From contig OX392543.1 of the NCBI GenBank assembly GCA_947623455.1, positions 13,886,757 through 13,950,756 of the forward strand: a stretch of 64,000 bases of DNA, read 5' to 3'. Source of the DNA: Mimachlamys varia. Its lineage: Eukaryota; Mollusca; Bivalvia; Pectinida; Pectinidae. The first letter of the stretch is position 1, and the number at the start of each line of letters is the position of its first letter. The translations under genes and the position numbers were made by a program. Under the pieces are notes generated by a model that was not told the origin of the DNA, did not search any database, and worked only from the letters and a program-made list of their open reading frames with translations. Positions 34,980-46,370 of this stretch are shown here, in pieces.

Positions 34980-35559
34980 ATTATATATATATTTTATTAG
35001 AGAGTTACTGTAGTTATACTTTATACCTTTCAAGCTTTTATTTTCAACACAAATATATGAAGGTAATTGTACGTCTCGGGCATGAACAGAGATATATTCT
35101 TGAGAGTTGATTTAATATAGTAAAACTGTCATGCTATTATGAATTACATAATATAGTTATAGATCAATGTTACTTTATTGTTAAACACTTGGCAGATCCA
35201 GCATATACATATGTAGTAGTGCATTATAGTGCTATAGAGCTTTATGTAATTTTATTTTTTAGTGTACTTGATGGTTTATAATAATAACTGATTTTATGCG
35301 TACCTATTTAAAAAAAAATAATCAAATAAATGTAAAAGGAGTTATTCGAATAGTGCTTATCAATGAACTTTAACAGTAAACACCTATCTATCGTGAAATG
35401 TATCCAGTTGATTAAAACAGAAGTTTATATATATCATAATGATTATGTGAAAGTATATAGATATTTACAAGACCTTTTATGTATAAGGTTAAATCTGTAT
35501 AGATAGTTAAAAAGTACAGTACATTTGTATATACCTTTCATGATAATATGAAGTGCCTG

Positions 35560-35625
35560 TACAGTTACCACGTCCCATCCCATGGTAATATAACCAGCTG
35601 GGAGCGGGGGCATTAATGCCTCCGA
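35560..35625. repeat. Dispersed repeat fragment shared with 42541-42600
   Basis: TCCCATCCCATGGTAATATA and ACCAGCT occur in both places, next to a GGGGGCATT or TGCCCCC stretch. The small minus ORF here (35443-35628) is derived from the repeat. Confidence 0.6.
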
Positions 35626-35993
35626 CATTTTAAACTTTTTAGTTTAATAGTGTACTTTCATGTATTCCTGTTTTGTTTGTCAAAATACATTTAATGATAA
35701 TACATGTAGAAACAATATGATCACAGCAAGCATACCCAGATAACTTTACATTATACTGCTGTAGAATTTATTACCCGCATCCGTTTAGTCCAATAATAAT
35801 TGACAACTTATATATGAGTTTCCGTACGTGAAGCGTGAGTAACGTATAAATCATTGTCGTGTACAATTCATTAATGAACATATTACTATCACAAATTTAC
35901 ATAAAGAGGTAGACTCTTAATACTACTAGTTTCTTATGATTGAGCATTGTATATTTCTGAAATTCGTGATATATAGAGGATCTGTCATGAGTT

Positions 35994-36105
35994 TCTCTTC
36001 ATATTGAATTTATGATATGAGTTTTGAATTTTTCATTTTTGCGAGCCTCTGGCGAGTAAAAATGAAAAATTCTAAACGAGTATCATAAATTCAATATGAA
36101 GAGAA
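35994..36105. repeat. Palindrome, about 50 bp arms
   Basis: TCTCTTCATATTGAATTTAT to TTTTTCATTTTTGCGAG is mirrored by CGAGTAAAAATGAAAAA to ATAAATTCAATATGAAGAGA with a few mismatches and a loop of about 10 bases. Confidence 0.9.
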
Positions 36106-38190
36106 ACGAATTACAGATTCTTTTTATCATATGACGTTATATCGTCTTTCCTTGCCTTAAACAGATTTTGTCTTTGCCGTTCTCGCCAACTGATTTCAAT
36201 ATGACGAACCAAATAACCAATACCTTCGAAGTAGGTCAAATATACCGGCGAACGAAGAAGTAGTCCAACACAATTGACTCTTGCAATTGAATCATTTTAT
36301 AAAATAAAGACACCTTATTACAAATTTTCAGACAGTTTCAACTAATATTATGACTGTAAATTGTTCCTAATGATTAGAATCAATGAATAAAAACTTAAAG
36401 TTGACTGGTTCGTTGCCGCTTAGCTATCACAGTCGTACGCAACCGATGTGTGGCGTTTTCCTACATATGGAGAAATATCCTTATCATCGCGGGAGTCAAC
36501 AGTGATGTTGATTGTGCACCGAAAATGTTTCAAGAGAACATTTTGTTCAAACATCTTTAAAAGACGCCGCTTGAGGTAGATATGTTAGCAGTGTTTTGGA
36601 TTGTGTAAGATATGTTTGTTGACGGCAACTTATCCTGTTTATACCGTTGTTAGGAAAGGATCCTCTGATCGATATATTTTGGGTAGATTAGTACTGTTCA
36701 CATGTCTGTAATTATAATGACCCTTGTATTTGTTGTCAACCTTAACTTAATCGGCAATTCCGAACTTCATCATTCTACTAGTAGTCGCAAGTTGTACGCT
36801 TCGTAGTAAAAAGAAGTAGACCGTTCCCGCGCGTATTAATACAGTTCACAAAGAACCAGCCAATCAGCGAAGCGGAAGGTGTTATTACACGTGTGTAATA
36901 TAGAAAATGTATGTAATGGCTTTATTACACTGCATATAACGGTAGTCATATGATAAATATAGTTATAATACTGTTTTATAAATTTAAGTAAAATAAACGT
37001 ACATGCTAAATGTATATTTTGTATACCAATACCAATTTTTGTGTAGGAAAAGACTACATTTATCCTGTTTGTCTAATCCTTTTATTTATATGCCGGTTTT
37101 AATTTTTCTTTGTAATACTTGCACGTTTTCTTTTGTTATAAGTCAAAACTATATTAAGAAAAACGTGATTTCTCAAAGCCTTTTTATAAGAGGGTTGATA
37201 GTTTACTCGGACAAGCATATAATCCCTTGGTGAAGGGTTTTTCACTGGTGTAATGGTGACTAACCTATGAGGAGATATACGGGAGCCAAGATACCTGCCT
37301 GGTGAAAAGCCTTGGGCTGTCGGAACTGCTAATTGGAGCATTGTCTAATTAAAATTCTAGGTTACGTACGGCTCACAACATACCCAATATACTTACCAAA
37401 TTTATATCTAAACTTACAGGTAATAATTATAATTCATATTCAAAACGTGAGTTACTTTTTGTTTTTATCCACATCATAATTTCCAGTACTTATCGCAATG
37501 TTTATTCTTCACCCAGTGACGATTTATATCCATATATTATTATGATCTTTTCAGTATCCAATTGGTGGACATCGGGATTAAACTGCATTTTGTGTACATA
37601 TAATGAATATGATTGATCACTGTGATCTTATAACAAAGAGGATAAAGCATGCAAGCGAATTATCAATGAAATATCATCCGTGATGAATTGTATTATAACT
37701 AGAAAATATAGCACGATGAAAAGTGCGACGCCAACACTTCGTTGCAGAAACATTTTTTATCGATACATGTTATGTCTATTGTCGAAATGGAACATGTAAT
37801 GCATATATATGGAAATAAAAAATAAACTCAAATATTGCATTTCCAACGTACAGATATATACATTGCTGCAGGACACTCTGTAAACAGCCAGCTTATACAA
37901 TTGAGCATTTAATTTTACAGTTGAATATTTACTAAGGGGCTAGTTTACTGGTAGTTTAAATGTAGTGCACTACTAGTTTAAACGTAGTGCACTACTAGTG
38001 CACGAAGTGTAAAGGTTAGCTTACACTCAACTGTATCTGTTAATCTGTCGACCTCAGTATAGAAGTTTTAAAAATTAAATGAATGATTGAAATAAAGCAT
38101 TACAAGCCCATATAAAATAAAAGTCTGTTATGATCATTAAAAGGTATATGATATCCAATATAACAAATAAATTATTCAACCCATACCAAA
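36106..38190. other. No gene recognised
   Basis: Mostly AT-rich. 37935-38010 holds a local duplication of TAGTTTAAA(C/T)GTAGTGCACTA. ORFs at 37003-37233 (plus) and 37099-37341 (minus) lack motifs. 36780-36900 is somewhat more GC-rich. Confidence 0.4.
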
Positions 38191-38465
38191 AAAGGTACAA
38201 AAAGTCATAACTTTTTTGTACCTTTTTAGTGCTTTTTTTGTACTTTTTAAAAAAAGTTACAAAAAAGTTATGACTTGTTTGTACTTTATTCAAAACTTGT
38301 AATTTACTAGTATAATTTTTTTGTACGTTTTTGGACTTTGAAATTATCAAGTATACCTTTTTTGTACCTTTTCTGGACTTTGAAATTATCAGGTATACCT
38401 TTTTTGTACCTTTTCTGGACTTTGATAATATTAGGTATACCTTTTTTGTACCTTTTCTGGACTTA
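38191..38465. repeat. Poly-T/GTACC low-complexity stretch with a 42 bp array
   Basis: The left part alternates (A)nGGTAC and GTACC(T)n words in both orientations. 38315-38465 is about 3.6 copies of a 42 bp unit, TTTTTTGTACCTTTTCTGGA then CTTTGAAATTATCAGGTATACC. Similar GTACC(T)n words form the stretch at 62447-62945. Confidence 0.8.
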
Positions 38466-38889
38466 TAGAAATATCGAACACGTCTTAAAAGACTGGTCTT
38501 CGAAAATACTGACTTTGATTATTTTATGTTTAATGTTTTTGTACCATTATTTTTATTATCAATGTCAGAAAAAAAATTATACAATAAATACAAATTCAAC
38601 CATCAATTTACTAAATTTATCAGTTTCCAAAATGAGTGTCCTGTGGAGTTGCATCAATAAAATTAATAACTCGCATCCATGGCCACTTTGGTCTTTGGTA
38701 AAAGGGAGGTAACTCTTACATAGTCTACAAATAACTTCCCTTCCACCATTGATAGGAAAGAACCTTAGCATCTTTTCAAACTCTGTTACCCAAAGTAGCA
38801 CTTTCTAAGTGTGTCCCCTACCAAAACCAGGGGTAGATTTTTCAGATGTTTTCTCAAAACAATTAAGAGAAAGTGTTCTCAGTATGCTG

Positions 38890-39140
38890 CTGGTGAAATA
38901 TCATCACTGTTTGTCTTCTGGTAATGAAGAAATAGCCATTTAAACGTTTGAAGTTAAATTACCCCTGTGACCCTGAAAGTAGGTCAAGGTCATTCATATT
39001 GTTAAACCTGATGATTCATGACCTTAATATATGATGTGTGAAATATCAAGGCTCTAGGCTTTACAGAACTGGAGCAGAAGTTTGTCAAAGATTGCCACCC
39101 AAAACAGCACTTTTCAACATGACCCCTACAGAAAACTGGA
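38890..39140. repeat. Dispersed repeat with AGGTCAAGGTCATTC
   Basis: TGACCCTGAAAGTAGGTCAA to CATGACCTTAATATATGATG resembles a high-copy intergenic repeat I recall from bivalves. No coding potential was seen. Confidence 0.45.
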
Positions 39141-40129
39141 AGTTGACAATTTAGAGAAAAATGTTTCCCGACAAATGTTATTTATTTATTATTTCACATA
39201 ATTAACATATCCAAAAATCAATTCTTAACATTCAACTGTTAATGAGATATGGTATTTAGGGTTAAAACCAGAAAAGGTGTCATGGTGGCCATTTTGGTTT
39301 TTTTGATGAATTGAGGACCGTATCATCAGCTGACGGGGGCAACTTCAAGATAATATTTTGATATCAAGTTAACAAAAGGGAAGCTTTAAGAACAAGTATT
39401 ATGAAACAAGAACAAGTATTATGAAACATTATCGAAATGCAAAATGTCAGCCTATAGCATATATTGGGGAATTTTCAAAATGGCATTCTTCCTTAACGAG
39501 AAATGCTACTGAAAAACAGAAGGTATCAATATCGTCGGAATGACATGCTGCTTTAATCTGTAAAAGGAATTTTTCAACAATGGCAAAAAATGAAAAATTC
39601 TAAAAATAGATTAACTTTGACCTCTCGTGAGCTTTTTTACTGGACATATTCTGTAATAACTTGTAAAAGTTTCCCCCTGATTACGTAATGTTTAGGACGA
39701 AACAAAATATATGTACACTGCAACCTGTGCTACCCAAGCACTAGCTAGGCCTAAAAGTTTATTGAAAATTTCCGTCCCGTAAAAACGTGAATTACGCCGA
39801 GTGGCTTCGTGGTGTATGACTTCGTTGTAAGTGATGGATTATCGTCAGCGACTAGCCAACAATAAGATAGCAATATATAATATATGTTGGTGTTCTTTTG
39901 ATCTGATGTGATAGCAAATCATTTTGATTTTGAAGTCGATGTGTGGTGGGATGTTTTCACCGAGTCCACAATCGAACCCGGAAGTGTATTGAAGATTAGA
40001 GAAAAACATGTCGAGTCGCTACGTACGACACGATGTGCCTTTCTTGTTACATTCTTTTCTGAAAATAATCACAATAATGATGTCATTCACTGATTCGATT
40101 CAATTAAAGACAAATGAAAACTAAATAAC
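39141..40129. other. No gene recognised
   Basis: It contains a 20 bp tandem duplication (AACAAGTATTATGAAAC, about 39391-39428). The ORF 39908-40093 shows no motif. Confidence 0.4.
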
Positions 40130-40485
40130 TAAGGGAGTTTTCGCTCGTCACCCTCCGTAAACCATATTTTTTCCCATGATGCAATAACCTCAGAATTTAC
40201 TGACCAATCGCAACGTAGCGGGAAGTTTATTCCTAATTTGATTCAACTTTGACCCACGACCTACGATTGCGAATGTAAACAAACGGGGGTCGGTCTCAAA
40301 CCGATTCAATATTACCGGAAAACAGTTGTATTATCATGTTACGCTGGAAATTAACGGTCCCCAGCAACTGAGAACAACACATGTAGATGGTGAAGGCAAC
40401 ACAAAATGTTTTCTACACAAACGGCGACGAATAGATTCTTCCCGAACTTGCGGCACACCTCGGCGTGGCGGCCATTACCAACGTA
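40130..40485 (+). promoter_or_regulatory. CpG-rich patch, possible promoter and non-coding first exon
   Basis: CpG dinucleotides are clearly denser than in the flanks (for example AAACGGCGACGAATAG and CTCGGCGTGGCGGCC). A CCAAT-type ACCAATCG is present at about 40202, and a strong donor ACCAAC|GTAAGTTC at 40480. ATGs upstream of the donor open only short reading frames, so any first exon would be largely untranslated. No downstream coding exon was found to connect to it. This is inference from composition and one splice consensus. Confidence 0.3.
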
Positions 40486-40494
40486 AGTTCATCG

Positions 40495-41319
40495 ATATGA
40501 GTTATGAAAGTTTCGCCAATACTTAAATTGTTTTGCTGGATACTTCAAGAACCCAATTCATCATGTTCATTAGTGAATATTCTTCATCTTTTCCAGCTCA
40601 ATGATCACAATTAACAACTGCATAAACACATGGCCACGACCTCCTCACAGCGACTTGACTTGACTTTTTTTAATTGTAATGTAAGTTTTTCAATGTATTT
40701 GACTACATAAATACTGATGAACTGTCTAACGGTAACTATTATGCATTCGTTTGAAGATTCGCTGTGATATAATAACAATTAAAGGTTTTGAATGCTTGCA
40801 TTGTTTATTCAAATCTGCTTTACGTGTTTTAAATTGTCAAAAGTTTTTAAGAAATTTGGTCAAACTCAATAGTTAATTATTTGGGGTTTAATACACAGTT
40901 GCTGAGATTAGGCAGTTTTGAAATTGATTTTAACTATATACGAACATTTATTAATTATATAATTATACCATATACATGGATCATACGTATATATGTGCAT
41001 CGATCACAAAGTCAATTTGTTAAATAATGTTTTGCTATTGAAATTCTTCAAATTTAAAAATTAATTATTTTTTTAGGTTTTATTTTTTTTTCTAAAATGT
41101 TTCAATCTTAACATTAATTCTCTATATTTCAGCAATTTTGTTTTCTTTTATACACCTTTCAAACACTCAGCATGTTTTAACATTTCAGGTTCAATATATA
41201 CATTGCAAATATTCTCAAATTTTCTTCTCATTTTGTCCGTATATTATTAATTAGGAACTAAATAGAAGCACGAATTTAGATCGAAATCCATGATTAAAGT
41301 TAATAGATATGTTTTTATG
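40495..41319. other. AT-rich, nothing recognised
   Basis: Very AT-rich sequence with long T runs and no ORF, hairpin or repeat that I could support. Confidence 0.45.
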
Positions 41320-41565
41320 TTTAAGTTGGCTGACGCCAAGACCAGAGGATCCTCGGGCCAATATCATCTGACACATACCATCCAGAACAGACACTTACAG
41401 ATCTAGACAGTACTCCTTCCTACCCAGAACCATCATCACATGGAATGGAATAGCAACAGAGACTTGATCCAAACCAACAATCGAGAGTGTCCAGTCCACA
41501 TTTCAACCTAGCAGATTTGACTTTCTTCAACGTCAATACATTTTCAGTGTGCGAAAGTAATTCTT
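41320..41565 (+). pseudogene. 3' end of a LINE reverse transcriptase ORF
   Basis: One frame gives ADAKTRGSSGQYHL. After a shift, RTDTYRSRQYSFLPRTI and ITWNGIATET follow, then a stop and further in-frame sequence. The RTRG to FFPRTIxxWN arrangement is the conserved C-terminus of many LINE ORF2 proteins. The body of the RT is absent, and the copy is truncated and frameshifted. Confidence 0.72.
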
Positions 41566-42188
41566 AATGTTTCATAGACAATAGGTTTATCGATATTTCA
41601 AATTGTATAGACCAAACAAAATTTCCGTAGACTGAATTGTTTCATCAGTGTCAACGGACCTCTTAAACAGAGTGATCATAATCTCCCCTCCTTCGACATT
41701 CATGATCATGAGCAATTAAATTCCTTAAGACATAAGGTCTACCATACTAGCATTTTGCATAGACCGACAGGTTTTCCTGTAGCCTCGGTCTATCAGTCTT
41801 TCGTTACTTTTGCACACTGCATTTTGTAGATACATCACCTGCTGTTTTTACCTTTTATCCTTTTAACTTTAAATACAGAACTTTTTAGCTTGTGGTTTAC
41901 CATGCGTTTCATAATGAACACTCTCCAAAATCCAATGAAAATTAGAACTTTTTAAAACCCATGGGTGCAGGGCCAGGGTCCAGGAAATTGAGATTTCCTT
42001 AAGCAGTTTAGTGCCATATTTTTCTAGAAAAAAGATTAGTGTGTAGTGAGTATAATGGTGTTAGAAGATTGCAATGTCTATTGATGTATAATTAATGATG
42101 TATGTGAAGTGATTTTAAATTGACAAATGTATGTGTTTTTATATGATTTAAGATTGTACTATAACATTACTGTATATTTACTACCTAC

Positions 42189-42387
42189 CTGGCATCGGTC
42201 TGTTGTAGATGTTTCCATCTCCGGACCACATTTAGGGCCTCATATTGGAGATACTGGTACCCTATAGTACCGTATTCATTGTAACTAGCGCCCCTCTCCC
42301 ATTCTACCGAGGTATACAAATTATACAAGTGCCCTTTTAATCGCAATGCAACTAAAGGATTCCATTTAACGGTGCGGTAAAACCTTG
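42189..42387 (-). CDS. Possible isolated exon of an unknown protein
   Basis: The minus-strand open stretch is bounded by an acceptor CATGCACACAG and a strong donor GATGCCAG|GTAGGTAG, 199 bp. It encodes RFYRTVKWNPLVALRLKGHL, then NLYTSVEWERGASYNEYGTI and GYQYLQYEALNVVRRWKHLQ with QTDAR. The composition is protein-like (balanced, aromatic-rich, no low complexity), unlike the surrounding shadow ORFs. I do not recognise the family. No partner exons were identified within the window. It could also be part of an unrecognised mobile element. Confidence 0.4.
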
Positions 42388-42540
42388 CTGTGTGCATGTT
42401 AACAAGACAAAACCCCACAAATACTGGTTATTTGTGTACAAATTATCCAAAATTGATGACAATAATGTCTCACATCATGAGTACTATCCATTCTGGTCAT
42501 AAAACATTGTACTTATTTACCTTATAAAAAAGACATTTTA

Positions 42541-42600
42541 TGCCCCCGCCATGTCCGTCCTGTCGCGTCCCATCCCATGGTAATATAACCAGCTAATTTA
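42541..42600. repeat. Dispersed repeat fragment, partner of 35560-35625
   Basis: TCCCATCCCATGGTAATATA and ACCAGCT are shared, preceded here by TGCCCCCGCCATGTCCGTCC. Confidence 0.6.
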
Positions 42601-43239
42601 AATAACTACTTATGCATTCTCGTCAGACTTTGCATACATAATAAGTATGATGTCTTGTTGTGCACTTTGCTTTTTTCTTCTCGGATCAAGCGTCCAAGAG
42701 GGCCGCCACCGCCTCTGATTGGCTGAAAACATATCCTGTAATAACTTTTCTTCTACTAAACCAATCATGATGAAACTTGGTGGGATGGATGATAACATGA
42801 AGGCGCTCATCATAAACAAAAATCTGTGGCATTACGATTCAAGATGGCTGCCAACTAGAAGCTTCTGATTTATCGAAATTTAAATATTGTCCGATTTGAT
42901 TGAAATTTAGTATGTATATGTAATCTGACGATACGAAGGCAATGACAGTATTCTTTTTATGAAAAACAAAATGGGAGACATTTTATGGTCTCTGATTGGT
43001 CAAAATCCAAATATCCAAGTTTCATGAAATTTTGCAGAACTTATTTCATATGGATTTCATATTTATGTCTCATAGATATTTCTACATGTAGTTCTTGCAG
43101 GTCCTACTTTTGTTATCCTATTAAGCGCCCCCTTTGGGACTAATTTTTAGGTGCCTAGTGGGCACTAATTAAGACAAATACAGTAATCACTCTATTCACC
43201 TGTCCAATAATAGCTCATAGCTGATACCTTATTTATTAA

Positions 43240-43700
43240 CCAATTTACTTGAAACTTGATCAAGATGTTAAATTTACATAAATACTTTCTGAGGTCAAAG
43301 GTCAAGGTCATATGGTTCAAAGGTCAAGGTCAAATTTTGTACTTTGTCACTGATGATTTTTTTGTTGTGACATACAGTAATGAAGCAAAGTTTGTTGAAA
43401 TTAAACAATGAGTCAGCTGACAATAAGTCAAAGTCACTGAGTTAAAGATAAAATCACCAGGCAAAGGTCAAATTTTGTACCTTTTCACTGATGAACATTT
43501 TGATATGACATTATGAAGCAAAGTTGGTCAGAATTAAACAAGGATTCAATAGGCCAAAACTCATGGTTACCAGTTAAAAGGTCTACTCATGGGCAAATTT
43601 TGTAACTTTCCACTGATGAACTTTTTATTTTGACGTTATGAAGCAAAGTTGGTTTTAATTAGATAAAGACTCAACAAACAATCAAAGTACTGAAAGTACT
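43240..43700. repeat. Fragment of the composite repeat with AAGGTCAAGGTCA
   Basis: About three units of roughly 130 bp, each with CACTGATGA(A/T)C, TGAAGCAAAGTTGGT and AATTAAACAA, as in 6360-7080. AGGTCAAAGGTCAAGGTCAT at 43292 gives three AGGTCA words in a row. Confidence 0.7.
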
Positions 43701-43899
43701 GAAACGCTAAAACTTCAAACAATAGTTTGTATATTTCGACAGCTATTGAAGTATTGTTGTAGGGTTACTAAGTTTCGATATCAGAAAGTTTCAGAATAAG
43801 GATTAAGTAAGCATTTAGAGTAAACTCAATAACACACAAGTTGTTTAGATTGACGAGTTGTATTTCAAGCTACATGTACAATTTAGTGTAGTGCTTTAA

Positions 43900-44286
43900 A
43901 GGCCCCATATACGTAACTTCAGCAATTTTTTTTCGAGATTTTGAGAATTTACGAAAAAAAGTCGAGTTGATAACTATGCAAAAATATGTCTAAAACGAAG
44001 TAAATCTGAGCGGAAACTAACAAAAAATTCTTGACAGAAAATTCCAAAGAATTGAAAATAATTCAGGTGTGGCTCATTTCAACAACAAGACGAAGTTAGA
44101 AGACAGTTCAAAATGGACGGGTGTTTACAAATACAGAGTTTCAACTGCTGCTGTACCGGTAACCGAATAAGAATTCATCTTGAATATTGTTGGTTTAAGT
44201 TAATCTTAATTAAATCTATAAATATAATAAGTTATTTGGCATGATTTTCTCTTCAAGTTTTGTCCAAAGTTACGTTTATTGGGCCT
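43900..44286. mobile_element. MITE, 387 bp, with TTAA target duplication
   Basis: The ends AGGCCCCATATACGTAACTT and AAGTTACGTTTATTGGGCCT are inverted with two mismatches, each flanked by TTAA (43896-43899 and 44287-44290). No ORF was seen. The TTAA-AGG start is shared with the 2.7 kb element at 9779. Confidence 0.85.
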
Positions 44287-44290
44287 TTAA

Positions 44291-45880
44291 CAATTTAACT
44301 GAAATATCAATTTTCATTACAAATGAATATTGATCCATGTACAGGGAAGCAAATGTGTTTATTTTAATATATGCACTGAAATAAACGGTATTAGTGTGTT
44401 AGACACAAAATAAAACAAAGGCAAAAAATCATACCCGAGATCCAGATGGAAATGCAAGATGACGATTAATTACGGGAGCATTGGCAGAGACATATACATT
44501 AACAAATGTACTAGTTTGTTTCAATAATAAAATAGATGTTATTGTTAGGTAATAAAAGTTTGCATTATGACGTAGACATCTCATAGCAACCTAAAAGTAT
44601 GATTAATGAGTGGCAGGTTTTAAGTGTACATGGATTTAGGTCGTCTTCTAGCTTCGAGCTTGAGGAAATTTCCCTAAATTTTATTTACAATATGTTACAA
44701 AATCAAAAGGATTGGACAACAGTCTTAAAGCCTATATAAGTCCTATTACGATATCTTTACCAAGCTGGAGAAAAATAAATGGATGCAAATATGTCATATT
44801 CACTTACATCTCTAGGCCTAATTATCAATTATCAAGTTCATATACAAAGCAATGAAAATTACATGTATGTTGGCCGTGACCTATGTATATAGGGCCGCAC
44901 AGAATTACGGGAATTTAAACGATAAAAGTTTTTGCATACCAGAGAAAATATAAGTGTTATTTCTACTTAATAACTTATATTGTATCAATTGTTATGTACA
45001 CTATACAGGTTTTAATAAAGTTTCATTAAAACAAAAATGTATAGTGATATGTGAAGCACAGAGAACGTAATTATAAAACCACGAGCTTGTGCTCGCCATA
45101 AAAAAATATAAGTGTTATTTTCAATAAATCAAATGTTTTGCCAATTCATATGTACATGTACATTCTGCTGGTTCTGATAATGTCTCTTTAAACATGTATA
45201 CTCATTACAATATTAAGTAAGAAAATCGATCAAGTTTGTTCATTCAGTATATACCACGGACTTCGATTATCCAAGTCCGTGGTATATTCATTGTATATAT
45301 CACAACGTTAGTGACGATCAGGGGGGGGGGGGGGGGGTAGCTCGTAAATAACATTATCATATCCAGAGGGCGGATTTACACTGTAATTACGAATTAATAT
45401 TTCCGACTGACAAATTGGTCAAGTATTTTGGTTTAAGTACATGTACAAGGTAATATTACATTGAAATCCAAATCAGGGTCGTTGGCTATGGCATGGCGCG
45501 ATTATATAATCAAAGTTTAACATAGCAAACTACACCATGCCAGTACATTCCACGATCGAGGTATAGGCCTATAACACGAATGCATGTATACACGCGAGAG
45601 GTCAACCACGCGAGAGGTCAACCAGGGGCAGAGACGTAATATTTAAATGAGCCGTGGGAGTGAAAAATTGATTTCTTTGTTACAAATAGCATATAGATTA
45701 TTAAAGTCATCATAATTATTAACAATACCATGGGATCATCATTTCCTGTTAGGTTTAGGCTTTCAAATAGTTCAGATATCATGTGATTGGTAGCAATTCA
45801 AGATTTTCCAGAGCGGGAGGGGAAAAAATGACATGGGTCAAAGGTCACAGAATAGTGGCAGCAATAGACGCAAAAACTAC
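44291..45880. other. No gene; small structures only
   Basis: 45251-45285 is a hairpin (ATACCACGGACTT mirrored by AAGTCCGTGGTAT), with a related one at 54265-54303. 45321-45337 is a run of 17 G. 45590-45615 tandemly repeats CGCGAGAGGTCAACCA. The rest was not recognised. Confidence 0.6.
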
Positions 45881-46160
45881 TCGTAGTTTTAGCGCTAAAA
45901 ACCATCTTTTACTGATGAACAGGTCCGTATGACATCATGAAGCATGGTTGGTCAGAAACTAACAAAGAGTTAGATGACTAAAGATCAATCTTGTTTGGTT
46001 TGACCATTGGGTCTAAAGCTCAAGATTTGATGATCACAGGAAAGAAATAGCACATGACAGGGCCCTTGCTGACCTGTCGTTGTTATAGTTTGATGTATGT
46101 GTAGTGAGTATAATATAGTGTTAGTAGATTATTATTATATTTGTCAAATTTGTGTGTACA
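45880..46160. repeat. Repeat fragments (composite family and a 42.04 kb relative)
   Basis: 45900-46040 matches the composite family (ATGAAGCATGGTTGGTCAGA and AACAAAGAGTTAGATGAC). 46099-46130 GTGTAGTGAGTATAATA resembles 42041-42065. Confidence 0.5.
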
Positions 46161-46370
46161 CTACTTTTCGCAACCCGTTATACGATTGTGACGTTTCCGG
46201 GTGGAGAGTAATTAGCCCGTCACCGCGACTCCTCGTTCAGTCACCAACCCGCCCTCAACCGAGGAGCGTGACTCCACACTACACGGCTACTACATCATTG
46301 GGCAGCGTGGAGGGGGCGTGGAGTTGAGCTAGAGTAATAGGGCAACACAGGGTTCATAGCGTGGAGGATT
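46161..46370. other. GC-rich island with GTGGAG words
   Basis: Locally GC-rich, with GTGGAG, CTCAACCGAGGAGCG and related words. It resembles the island at 61430-61670. No ORF beyond a short open stretch (46097-46327) that has no motif. Confidence 0.4.

Noticed and set aside
40326..40526. Plus-strand ORF as a coding first exon.
   Set aside because: It lacks an ATG at its start, has no domain, and ATGs within the patch open only short frames. A non-coding exon is more plausible.
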